Assembly: GCA_910577785.1 (NCBI GenBank) | Contig: CAJTNT010000055.1 | Location: 1 to 21,947 of the forward strand | Origin: an uncultured Lachnospiraceae bacterium | Lineage (GTDB): Bacteria > Bacillota > Clostridia > Lachnospirales > Lachnospiraceae | DNA: 21,947 nt | Direction of reading: 5' to 3' | In this document: in pieces, positions 7,848 to 15,365 of the stretch | How the letters are laid out: each line of letters opens with the position of its first letter | Position numbering within the stretch: position 1 is the first letter of the stretch | Notes under the pieces: generated by a model | The model's input: the letters and a program-made list of their open reading frames with translations, nothing else | The model's database searches: none | Told to the model about the DNA's origin: nothing | Made by a program: the position numbers and the translations under genes

Positions 7848-9504
7848 AATTTGCCTCCGTTTCAGGTATGGAAATAGAAATGCAGGTTCCCGCGCCGGGG
7901 CTGCTTTCAATGGAAAAAGAAAAATTTTTTCCATAGAACAGGCTAAGCCGCCGATAAATATTTGCAATTCCAATCCCTTCGCTGTTTTCCTCCTTCTGCA
8001 TTTCTTCCCGCAGGCGCTGCAGCCGTTCCGGGGATATGCCGCAGCCGTCGTCGGAAATGTGAAAGCACAGTATGCCGCCTTTTCCGGAAAAAGCATGAAT
8101 GTTTACAAGCCCATCTTCCGCCTGCTGTTCCAGCCCGTGGAATACGGCGTTTTCTACCAGGGGCTGCAGCAGCATTTTCATCATCGGCCTGTCCAGGATG
8201 GATGGCTCTATGTCCAGGCCAATGGTTATTTTTCCCAGAAAGCGGTATTCTATGATTTTTGCGTATTCCCGGATGTATGCCGTCTCGTCTGCAACGGTTA
8301 CAATGCTCTTCCCTTTGACGGCATAGCGGAAGAGGAAGGATAGCGCCATGGTGATTTCCGCGATGCTGTCAGCTTCATAGTACAGCGCGATATCCCGGAT
8401 ACATTCCAGGGTATTGTACAGGAAATGCGGATTGATCTGGTTCTGGTAGGCAATAATCTGCGCCTGTTTGCTGGCAAGCTCAGTTTCATACATTTTTTTC
8501 TGGGAGAGCTGTATTTTCTCATGCATCTCTTTTTGCGTGTCCAGAAGATGATCCAGGCTGCCGGCAACGGTTCCGATTTCATCCTTGCGGCGCAGCGCCA
8601 GGCGTTCCTCCGGACATTCGATGTTCCTGCGGATAAATCCTTCCATCTGGCGCAATGGGCAGATGATATGGAAATAGCAGAAACAGATCAGCAGAAGCAG
8701 CAGGGCCACAAAAATTGCGCCTAACAGCAGCATTACCGTGCCTGCGGCGGCATCCGGCTTTTTGAGGTCAGATGCAGGGATGCGGCTTATGGTGCGCCAG
8801 CCGCTGGCAGGGGAGGTTATGGACTGTACCTGGTATTCCTGGGAGCTTTGCAGCATCCTGTCCGAAAGCTGGGTGAGCTGGGAAGAAGAAAGGATACGCC
8901 TGTTTTTGTCCATTAGGTATAATTCGCTGTGGGCAGTGGGTTTGCTTTCTGAGAGGAAAACATCCAAGGAATCCGGAGCAAGCACAATGGCGCACATGCC
9001 CAGCAGGCGGCGGGAGGCAGGCATGCGCAGATCATAAATCGGATAGTAAAAGGGGTAGTACAGATGATGGGCGCCCTCGGAGAGGAAGCCGGAGCCTATG
9101 GCCTGCATTTCGGGAGGGGCAGGCGGCAAGTCTGGCATAGAGACTTCCTTGCCAAAGCTGGCAATCTGTTCCATGTCCGTACGGTACAGGTAAATACTGC
9201 GGATGCTTTCTTCCAATAGCAGCGTGTTGGCAAACACGGCGGAGAGATCCTCGGCGCTCTGGAGGCGGCTTAAACTGTCCTGCATCAGGTACTGTTCTGT
9301 GGTCGGAGAATAAGAAAGGACTGCGGCCAGGCTTCCCAGGCGGCTGAAATGCTCTTCCAGCCGGGATTTGGCCAGGAGCAGGTTATTCTGGCCAAGCTCC
9401 AGCGTACTTTCTGCCATCAGCCATTGGGCGTACTGCCTGGCGGCGCAGAAAGCGCCGATCAGCAGGAGGAAGAGGACAGAAACCAGGGATAGAAGCTGCA
9501 GCAC
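7822..9504 (-). CDS. YesM-type sensor histidine kinase (body; natural start probably at 9574, out of frame)
   Basis: Membrane sensor kinase of the His_kinase/HATPase_c (LytS/YesM) class. Counting from the GTG at 9504: membrane segment ~3-20, extracellular sensor domain ~25-255, second membrane segment ~256-281, HAMP-like region, then NQINPHFLYNTLE with phospho-acceptor His360. The ATP-binding domain follows, with LVENAVFHGLE (N-box), ISDDGCGIS (G1) and GIGIANIYRRL (G2). GTG 9504 has no ribosome binding site. Coding similarity continues upstream as DHFQRNLPEKFQEKLVLQLL, typical of the cytoplasmic start of this family. The best start is ATG 9574 (GGAGGTG 7 nt before), but a run of seven Cs on the coding strand puts it one base out of frame. 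Confidence 0.88.
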   Translation of the reverse strand: MLQLLSLVSVLFLLLIGAFCAARQYAQWLMAESTLELGQNNLLLAKSRLEEHFSRLGSLAAVLSYSPTTEQYLMQDSLSRLQSAEDLSAVFANTLLLEESIRSIYLYRTDMEQIASFGKEVSMPDLPPAPPEMQAIGSGFLSEGAHHLYYPFYYPIYDLRMPASRRLLGMCAIVLAPDSLDVFLSESKPTAHSELYLMDKNRRILSSSQLTQLSDRMLQSSQEYQVQSITSPASGWRTISRIPASDLKKPDAAAGTVMLLLGAIFVALLLLLICFCYFHIICPLRQMEGFIRRNIECPEERLALRRKDEIGTVAGSLDHLLDTQKEMHEKIQLSQKKMYETELASKQAQIIAYQNQINPHFLYNTLECIRDIALYYEADSIAEITMALSFLFRYAVKGKSIVTVADETAYIREYAKIIEYRFLGKITIGLDIEPSILDRPMMKMLLQPLVENAVFHGLEQQAEDGLVNIHAFSGKGGILCFHISDDGCGISPERLQRLREEMQKEENSEGIGIANIYRRLSLFYGKNFSFSIESSPGAGTCISISIPETEANYDPSIFSR

Positions 9505-9574
9505 CAGTTTTTCTTGGAATTTTTCAGGGAGGTTCCTCTGGAAATGATCCAGAAGTTTTTGGGGGGGAGGTCAT
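9505..9574 (-). other. Out-of-frame start region of the histidine kinase with a C7/G7 homopolymer
   Basis: ATG 9574-9572 overlaps the TGA of the upstream gene (ATGA) and follows GGAGGTG at a 7-nt spacing, an ideal translational-coupling start. Reading from it reaches seven Cs (plus-strand Gs 9561-9567) and then goes out of frame with the kinase. With six Cs the product would begin MTSPQKLLDHFQRNLPEKF and run straight into the kinase body. Confidence 0.85.
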
Positions 9575-11211
9575 GGCAAAGCACCTCCGTTCACAGGTTC
9601 AATGGTCTCTCCATAGAGGGCGCAGTTTTTTTGGTATTGCCGGTCTATGGCGTCCTCCAGTTTTTGGATGCCAAGGGATTCCAGATGCGAAAGGAAAGAA
9701 AGGTAAGCTTCCTCAAATTCCTGGTCTGTCCTGGCAGCAACTATTTTGGAAATCTGGCTTTGGGTGAACTGCGCAGTATTTTCCTGTATCTGATCCAGTT
9801 CACTGTCAGGGACAATGTAGTCCTGGGGAAGGGACAGCAGAGAAGAATTGAACAAGTAGGTATCTGGGTAGCTGCCAAGCGCACATTCCATCAAATCTTT
9901 GTGATAGGCGGCAGAATCTTCCCCAGGTGGAGGCAGGATGCTGCGTTCCCAGGCGATGTTGCCAAAGTTCCACCAGGCGCTGTAGCCGGTAGCGGCAAAA
10001 TCTGCCCGTTTTTGGGCACAGGCCTCTGTAAGCCGAATTGTTCCATTTGCATTCCAGTGGTAATCCACGCCTTCAAAGCCATAATGATTCATCATCATCC
10101 CGTCATCGCTGCTCATGTAATCCAGCCAGAGGGCAACCTTTTGGGGGCATCTGCAGCTTTTGGGCACCAGGGTGTAGAGCCACCCGTTCTCCATATGGGT
10201 ATCCTTGCCCAGAACCGGGCGGCGTCCAGAAGCAGAGAGGATGGGGCCGGACGAGATCCATTCGCGGGGATCTATGTCGGTATTGGCTGTATTGCCAATA
10301 AAGCAGAGAACGCGCCCGCTTGCCATATATGATTTTATCTTGGTATTGTTGGCCATCAGATCTTCGGTATCGGCATAGCCTTCGCGCAGGGCGGTATTTA
10401 CAAAGGCGAGCGTCTCTTTCGCCGCAGGATGCAGCCAGTGGTAGGCGTAATGCCCTTTGCTGTCTATGTTTTCCACACCGAAGGAGTTGTTGAGGACGGG
10501 GAGGGAGTATTCCTGGTAAAGGCTGCCGTCCAAAAGCAGGGGGATGACTGCCTGTCTCTGGTCTGTTTTCTGCCGTTTGGATTTCTCAAAAGCGGCAAAT
10601 ACCTGCTCCTGGGTCTGGACATCCTTGATTCCCAGACCCAGTTTGGCCAAAAGCTGCCGGTTCCAGATAATGGCCAGAGTCGTGCTGTGTCTGTCCACGG
10701 CATCATAATAAGGGCTGCTCTTCCAGATTTCTTTGGCATCCAGGGAGTTGATGTGGGAGGGATAGGCGTACCAGGCGCCCGTCTGGCGTATCAAGGCCTG
10801 TTTCATGTCCTTCGGGAAACGCGACAGCAGATGGGAGCCTGGGCAGTATGTTTCCAGGAGTTCCTGCAGATCCCAGACTTTGCCGGAGGCGGCAAGCTGC
10901 TGAACGCTGTTGGAATCCTGCAGTACCAGGATATCTGGCAGGCTGTCTTCTAACATGCGCAGGGCAAGGATGCGGCTGGCATTCTGGGGTGGGATTTCAC
11001 TGTCAATCACCAGTCCGGTGTGCCTGGAAATTTCCGCGCTGATGCTGCCCGCCTTCAGAGACCAGCCCGGCAGTTCCCAGAAATCCACATCAGAGAATAA
11101 GGTTACGGTTTCCAGGTTCTGGGCAGGGACTGCCTCCGTCTGGGGAGCTGCGCTGGCCCAAAAGAGGAAGAATAGAAAAACAGCGCATATGGAAAGTCGG
11201 AAAAGCTTCAT
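9571..11211 (-). CDS. Extracellular solute-binding-protein-like exported protein
   Basis: About 546 residues, resembling the large family-1 solute-binding proteins linked to YesM/YesN systems and oligosaccharide ABC importers. The export segment MKLFRLSICAVFLFFLFWAS is followed by a binding-protein body (ETVTLFSDVDFW, EDSLPDILVLQDSNS, GKVWDLQELLETY, GAWYAYPSHINS, WLDYMSSDD). No lipobox Cys follows the hydrophobic segment, so it may stay as a membrane anchor or be cleaved by signal peptidase I. The frame is open from TTG 11244, but ATG 11211 gives a standard signal sequence with AGGA upstream at 11226-11223; ATG 11223 is an alternative. Its stop overlaps the probable kinase start, indicating coupling. 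No permease genes are adjacent, so a sensing role is as likely as transport. Confidence 0.78.
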   Translation of the reverse strand: MKLFRLSICAVFLFFLFWASAAPQTEAVPAQNLETVTLFSDVDFWELPGWSLKAGSISAEISRHTGLVIDSEIPPQNASRILALRMLEDSLPDILVLQDSNSVQQLAASGKVWDLQELLETYCPGSHLLSRFPKDMKQALIRQTGAWYAYPSHINSLDAKEIWKSSPYYDAVDRHSTTLAIIWNRQLLAKLGLGIKDVQTQEQVFAAFEKSKRQKTDQRQAVIPLLLDGSLYQEYSLPVLNNSFGVENIDSKGHYAYHWLHPAAKETLAFVNTALREGYADTEDLMANNTKIKSYMASGRVLCFIGNTANTDIDPREWISSGPILSASGRRPVLGKDTHMENGWLYTLVPKSCRCPQKVALWLDYMSSDDGMMMNHYGFEGVDYHWNANGTIRLTEACAQKRADFAATGYSAWWNFGNIAWERSILPPPGEDSAAYHKDLMECALGSYPDTYLFNSSLLSLPQDYIVPDSELDQIQENTAQFTQSQISKIVAARTDQEFEEAYLSFLSHLESLGIQKLEDAIDRQYQKNCALYGETIEPVNGGALP

Positions 11212-11287
11212 CTGAACGTACATCCTGGCAGGATTGTTTGTCAATGGGAAGGCAAGAAAATAGTCGAATGCTGGTATTTAGGATCGT

Positions 11288-11297
11288 GTAACGTTAC
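11288..11297. promoter_or_regulatory. LacI/GalR-type palindromic operator candidate
   Basis: GTAACGTTAC is a perfect 10-bp palindrome with a central CG, the form of many LacI/GalR-family (including CcpA-like) operators. It lies about 22-31 bp downstream of the predicted transcription start of the minus-strand binding-protein operon, a position suited to repression. No LacI-family gene is in the window. Confidence 0.5.
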
Positions 11298-11325
11298 CTG
11301 GGGATCCGTTGCCGTACCGATATTT

Positions 11326-11354
11326 ATTATAGAGGAAAAAGAAAAGGGATTCAA
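11326..11354 (-). promoter_or_regulatory. Sigma-A promoter of the binding protein-kinase-regulator operon
   Basis: On the minus strand, TTGAAT (11354-11349) and a perfect TATAAT (11331-11326) are separated by exactly 17 bp. Transcription would begin near 11319. Confidence 0.7.
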
Positions 11355-11379
11355 GGGAATCAGGCGGCTTTTTTCGTCA

Positions 11380-11385
11380 TATAAT
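11380..11385 (+). promoter_or_regulatory. -10 element for the carboxypeptidase gene
   Basis: TATAAT lies about 30 bp before the ATG at 11415. No good -35 is seen at 16-18 bp, so this is a weaker call than the divergent promoter on the other strand. Confidence 0.4.
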
Positions 11386-11414
11386 GAAAGGAAAATAAAA
11401 CTGGGACATTGAGC

Positions 11415-12848
11415 ATGGAAAAGAAAAGGAAGGGTTTTGCAAAAAATAGAAAGAACATAAGGATTCGGGGATGCCTGGCTTTTTTTCTTTGCTGCAGCCT
11501 TGCAGTGGGAAGTGGGATAGATGTGTCAGCGGAAAGCGATGCCGCTAGAAAAGGTGAAGAAGTATCCGCAGAAAGCTATGCTGGAAGAGAAGGGGTGGAT
11601 GTATCCCAGGATAGGGATGTAGCTCATTTAGAGGATGGCGTATTACAGGAGGGTGTCTTGGATGAGGCCGCGGAGGCTGCAGGGCAGCGGGAAACGGCGG
11701 CGTCCGGACAGGCGCAGCCGGATTTCACCCTATATGCCAGATCTGCCGTCCTGATGGACGCCGACAACGGGCGTGTCCTCTATGAGAAAAATGGCTATGA
11801 GCATATGCCCAATGCCAGTACGACCAAAATTATGACATGCATCCTGGCTTTAGAGCAGGGAAATTTGGAGGACGAAGTAGAAGTCAGCAGTTATGCCGCC
11901 TCTATGCCCCAGGTACATCTAGGGATGAATACGGAGGACAGATTCCGCCTGAAAGACCTGCTGTATTCCCTGATGCTGGAGTCGCACAACGATTCTGCGG
12001 TTGCAATCGCGGAACATATCGGCGGCACCGTAGAAGGCTTTGCCAGGAAGATGAATCAGAAAGCAAAAGAGTTGGGCTGCAAAGACACCTATTTCATTAC
12101 GCCAAACGGCCTGGACGGGCAGGATGAGAACGGCATACACGGCACAACTGCAGAAGACTTGGCTAAAATCATGAGCTACTGCATCCAAAATGAAAATTTC
12201 CTGGAGATAACGCGTACGCCCAGCCATTCCTTCTCCAACTTGGCAGGCACCCGGACATTTAACTGTAATAACCACAATGCCTTTTTGCAGATGATGGACG
12301 GCGCTTTATCCGGCAAAACAGGCTTTACCGGAAATGCAGGTTATTGCTACATTGGCGCCCTCCGGCGGGAAGACCGTACCTTTGTGGTAGCCCTGCTGGC
12401 CTGCGGCTGGCCTAACAACAAGACCTATAAATGGTCGGATACACGGGCGTTGATGGAATACGGACTGGAAAATTACCGCAAGGAAGACGTCTATGAAGAG
12501 GAAGCCAAACCAGAGCCAATCCCCATCCAGAACGCCCAGCCAGAGAATGGCAGGCTGTACCAGCAGGTTTTGCTCCCCATAGAAATCCGCCCTGAAAAAA
12601 TCCAGATCCTAAAACGCCCCGACGAGAAAGTGCGCAAAGTCTATGAAATCCCCAGCAGCCTAGAAGCGCCCATTGCGTCAGGCGAGCAGATTGGGCAAAT
12701 TACATACTACCTAGAAGAACGGAAAATCGCACAAATCCCCATCCGTGCCACCCGAAGCGTGAAGGAGCTGAAGCCCTCCTGGTATAAAAATTTTCTTCTA
12801 AGGATGTTTTTTATGGAGAAAAAACTATATTTTGGCGAAAAAAGATAA
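11415..12848 (+). CDS. D-alanyl-D-alanine carboxypeptidase (penicillin-binding protein, peptidase S11)
   Basis: Exported low-molecular-weight PBP that trims the terminal D-Ala from peptidoglycan pentapeptides. All three active-site motifs are present (numbering from ATG 11415): STTK 135-138 with the nucleophile Ser135, SHN 190-192, and KTG 301-303. The signal peptide (residues ~18-38) ends at a VSA motif. It is followed by an unusual acidic, Ala/Glu-rich linker (~38-100) with repeated VSAES/DVS units before the catalytic domain starts near LYARSAVLMDADNG. Residues ~380-445 form the beta-rich PBP5 C-terminal domain, and the end (KPSWYKNFLLRMFF) looks like the amphipathic membrane anchor of DacA/DacF. 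TTG 11409 is in frame but ATG 11415 is preferred. Transcribed divergently from the sensor operon. Confidence 0.92.
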   Translation: MEKKRKGFAKNRKNIRIRGCLAFFLCCSLAVGSGIDVSAESDAARKGEEVSAESYAGREGVDVSQDRDVAHLEDGVLQEGVLDEAAEAAGQRETAASGQAQPDFTLYARSAVLMDADNGRVLYEKNGYEHMPNASTTKIMTCILALEQGNLEDEVEVSSYAASMPQVHLGMNTEDRFRLKDLLYSLMLESHNDSAVAIAEHIGGTVEGFARKMNQKAKELGCKDTYFITPNGLDGQDENGIHGTTAEDLAKIMSYCIQNENFLEITRTPSHSFSNLAGTRTFNCNNHNAFLQMMDGALSGKTGFTGNAGYCYIGALRREDRTFVVALLACGWPNNKTYKWSDTRALMEYGLENYRKEDVYEEEAKPEPIPIQNAQPENGRLYQQVLLPIEIRPEKIQILKRPDEKVRKVYEIPSSLEAPIASGEQIGQITYYLEERKIAQIPIRATRSVKELKPSWYKNFLLRMFFMEKKLYFGEKR

Positions 12849-12917
12849 GGGTGCAGCAATTTGTCCGCCCATCCCATATGTACAATTAATATTTTGTGGT
12901 TTTTCACAGGCGCGTTT

Positions 12918-12946
12918 CTGCTGCGGCCTTCCCGCATCCGCAGCAG
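12918..12946. other. GC-rich hairpin after the carboxypeptidase gene
   Basis: CTGCTGCGG (12918-12926) and CCGCAGCAG (12938-12946) form a perfect 9-bp stem with an 11-nt loop. No T-run follows on either strand, so it is not a standard terminator; it may stabilise mRNA ends or be a weak terminator. Confidence 0.5.
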
Positions 12947-13008
12947 TTCGTATGCCGCCTCCCCAGGAGTAATCATTAATATTTTTTTAATATTTCACAA
13001 TTTCCCTA

Positions 13009-13037
13009 TTGAAATCCCTCCCAAAAAGAGATACAAT
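13009..13037 (+). promoter_or_regulatory. Sigma-A promoter of the decarboxylase operon
   Basis: TTGAAA (13009-13014) and TACAAT (13032-13037) are 17 bp apart, preceded by an AT-rich stretch (12970-13000) that could act as an UP element. Predicted start ~13044, 49 bp before the first gene. Confidence 0.75.
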
Positions 13038-13092
13038 TACAATCGGAAGAAAAGTTGTAAATTTTAAAAAATACATGATGGAGGTTTAAGTA

Positions 13093-14526
13093 ATGAGTAA
13101 TTCTACCAACTCAGCAAGGCAGCGGATTTCCAGTCTTTTAGACCAGCAAAGCTTTATGGAAATCGGGGCTATGGTAACTGCAAGAAACACAGATTTTGAC
13201 CTAAGCCAGTCTGATACCCCTTCTGATGGCGTCATCACTGGCTATGGCCTGATTGACGGGAATCTGGTATATGTGTACAGCCAGGATGCTTCCGTGCTTC
13301 GCGGGACAATCGGCGAGATGCACAGCAAGAAGATTGCGTCTATTTACCAGATGGCAATGAAGATGGGCGCGCCTGTCATCGGCCTGATTGACTGCGCAGG
13401 CATGCGTCTGCAGGAATCCGTGGATGCGCTGAACAGCTTTGGCGAGATTTATGCCGCGCAGGTAGCGGCCAGCGGCGTGGTTCCTCAGATTTCCGCCGTA
13501 TTCGGCTCTTGCGGCGGCGGGCTTGCAGCCGTTCCGGCATTAAGCGATTTTGCTTACATTGAGAAAGAGCATGGCAGGGTATTCGTGAATTCCCCCAATG
13601 CCATCCAAGGGAACCATGTGGGGAAATGCGACACCGCAGGCGCAGAATACCAGGAAAGCCATACTGGCTGCATTGACGGCGTAGGGACGGCGGAAGAGAT
13701 CCTTGCGGAAATCCGTGGGCTGGTATGCGTACTGCCCGGCAATAACGCAGAGTGCGGCAGGGAGGACGAATGCGTAGACGACCTCAACCGCAAATGCGAG
13801 AACCTTGCAGGATGCAAGGAAGATACGCGCCTGGCATTGGCCAATATCTCTGACGGCAGCCTTTTTGTCGAGACGAAGAAGGGCTTTGCCAAAAATATGG
13901 TGACCGGCTTTATCAAGCTCAATGGCAGGACAATCGGCGCAGTGGCTAACGCCACAGCCATTTATGATGAAAATGGTAAGAAGGCCGAGGGCTTTGAGGC
14001 TGCCCTGACCGCCCGCGGATGCAATAAGGCGGCAGAGTTTGTGAATTTCTGCGATGCGTTCGATATCCCGGTGCTGTCCCTGACCAATGTTGAGGGCTTC
14101 GGCGCTTCCGAATGTTCCGAGAAGAACCTGCCGAAGGCTATGGCGCGTATGACGGCTGCTTTTGCAGGGGCGACTGTGCCAAAAGTAAATATCATCATTG
14201 GCAATGCTTATGGGAGCGCTTATGTGATGATGAACAGCAAGTCTATTGGCGCAGACCTGGTATATGCCTGGGAAGGCAGCAAGGTAGGCATGATGGACGC
14301 GGCTCTGGCAGCGAAGATTATGTACGAAGGCCAGCCGGCTGATGTGATTGCAGAGAAGACGAAGGCATACCAGAAATTGCAGTCTTCTGTGGAGACAGCT
14401 GCAAGGCGTGGACAAGTTGATTTGATTATTGCACCGGAAGACACCAGGAAGTATGCAGCAGCAGCGTTTGAGATGCTTTATACGAAGGGGACGGGAGAAC
14501 CGGTAAAAAAGCATGCAGCAAAATAG
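13093..14526 (+). CDS. mmdA: MmdA-type carboxyltransferase subunit (methylmalonyl-CoA decarboxylase alpha / 12S transcarboxylase-like)
   Basis: A 477-residue acyl-CoA carboxyltransferase of the crotonase-like fold, moving a carboxyl group between an acyl-CoA and biotin on the carrier protein. Two half-domains are visible: N-terminal (VITGYGLIDGNLVYVYSQD, then GSCGGGLAAVPALSDFAYIE) and C-terminal (NVEGFGASECSEKN, GNAYGSAYVMMNSKSIGADL). The glycine-rich oxyanion-hole loops are intact. Substrate may be methylmalonyl-, malonyl- or another acyl-CoA; it cannot be fixed from sequence. The start ATG follows GGAGG at 13080-13084. It is the first gene of a five-gene operon and is slightly shorter than typical ~510-residue homologues. 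Strongly expressed-looking codon use matches its neighbours. Confidence 0.88.
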   Translation: MSNSTNSARQRISSLLDQQSFMEIGAMVTARNTDFDLSQSDTPSDGVITGYGLIDGNLVYVYSQDASVLRGTIGEMHSKKIASIYQMAMKMGAPVIGLIDCAGMRLQESVDALNSFGEIYAAQVAASGVVPQISAVFGSCGGGLAAVPALSDFAYIEKEHGRVFVNSPNAIQGNHVGKCDTAGAEYQESHTGCIDGVGTAEEILAEIRGLVCVLPGNNAECGREDECVDDLNRKCENLAGCKEDTRLALANISDGSLFVETKKGFAKNMVTGFIKLNGRTIGAVANATAIYDENGKKAEGFEAALTARGCNKAAEFVNFCDAFDIPVLSLTNVEGFGASECSEKNLPKAMARMTAAFAGATVPKVNIIIGNAYGSAYVMMNSKSIGADLVYAWEGSKVGMMDAALAAKIMYEGQPADVIAEKTKAYQKLQSSVETAARRGQVDLIIAPEDTRKYAAAAFEMLYTKGTGEPVKKHAAK

Positions 14527-14539
14527 AAAGGTGACGTTT

Positions 14540-15337
14540 ATGAAGAAGAAAATATTGCTGATGATAAGTATGTGCCTTATCGTACTTGGATTGACAGCAT
14601 GCGGGGCGGATCCTACCACAGTAGATTATAACGGTTACAGCTATGACCAGTTAAAGAGTACATGTGAGAATACCGTTATGGCGCTGAAAGATATGTCTGA
14701 CCAGGAAAAGCAGATTTACCTGATGCTGGTCGGCATGTCTGAGGTGGAGAGGAAGAACTATCTCGCAACTGCAGCCGCCGGCGCTACGGAGTCACAGATT
14801 GAAGAGATTATGCGTCAGGCAAACCTCATTGCCCATTGGGAAGAAGCCCGGAAAGGCGTTGGGGAGTTCAAGGAATTAGGCGAATTTGTCGTTACGAAAT
14901 CCGGTAAGACACTGACTTGTGAACAGAAAATCATTTTTGAGAGCCGTCCGCTGATCCTGACTTATGTATATAATTACCATAACATGGAAGTCAACGATAT
15001 TACAGTGGATCAGATCCAGACACTGGGCGAGAAGATGACGAATGCTGGGCTGAATACCCTGATGGGTATGGGAATTGTATTTGCAGTCCTGATTCTGATC
15101 AGCCTGATTATCTCATGCTTTAAGGTGTTCTCCTACCTTGAGAATAAATCAAAGGAGAAGCAGGCAGCAGAAGCTCCTGCCGCAAAAGAGGCGCCGGCAG
15201 CGCCTGTACCGGCTGTACCGACGGCGCCCGCGCAGGATGATTTGGAATTGGCAGCAGTAATTGCGGCCGCTATCGCAGCATCGACGGGGACTTCTACAGA
15301 AGATTTTGTAGTGCGTTCCATCAAGAGAAGATTTTAA
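14540..15337 (+). CDS. oadG: OadG-family subunit with an N-terminal lipoprotein domain
   Basis: 265 residues. A lipoprotein signal (KKKILLMISMCLIVLGLTAC, lipobox Cys21) leads to an extracellular domain of about 145 residues, followed by one membrane helix (~172-196, GMGIVFAVLILISLIISCF), an Ala/Pro-rich linker and a short C-terminal cytoplasmic domain (DLELAAVIAAAIAASTGTST, ending RSIKRRF). The helix-linker-tail is the OadG/MmdD layout that holds the decarboxylase complex to its pump. Classical OadG proteins are ~80-120 residues and lack the outer domain. ATG 14540 is chosen over 14513 because it gives the signal peptide and follows AAAGGTG just after the mmdA stop. Confidence 0.85.
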   Translation: MKKKILLMISMCLIVLGLTACGADPTTVDYNGYSYDQLKSTCENTVMALKDMSDQEKQIYLMLVGMSEVERKNYLATAAAGATESQIEEIMRQANLIAHWEEARKGVGEFKELGEFVVTKSGKTLTCEQKIIFESRPLILTYVYNYHNMEVNDITVDQIQTLGEKMTNAGLNTLMGMGIVFAVLILISLIISCFKVFSYLENKSKEKQAAEAPAAKEAPAAPVPAVPTAPAQDDLELAAVIAAAIAASTGTSTEDFVVRSIKRRF

Positions 15338-15365
15338 ACGAGTATATGATTAGGAGGAAATGAAG

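Noticed and set aside
7848..8096. N-terminal extension of the response regulator
   Set aside because: The extra residues are antisense-like sequence inside the kinase gene; ATG 7847 has a proper GGAGGC site and begins the receiver domain exactly (MIPVYLADDE).
9514..10332. Plus-strand open frame of 272 codons opposite the solute-binding protein gene
   Set aside because: Shadow of the coding strand; no recognisable motifs and the minus-strand gene is clearly real.
12918..12946. Standard Rho-independent terminator for the carboxypeptidase gene
   Set aside because: The stem is good but no T-run follows on either strand, so it is listed only as a hairpin.
12861..13067. Small open frame of 68 codons between carboxypeptidase and decarboxylase operon
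   Set aside because: Runs through a hairpin and the operon promoter; no ribosome binding site.
13540..14619. Long minus-strand open frame (about 359 codons) opposite the MmdA-type gene
   Set aside because: It lies antisense to a well-conserved enzyme gene; its translation is Cys/His/Arg-rich without domains and has no suitable ribosome binding site.
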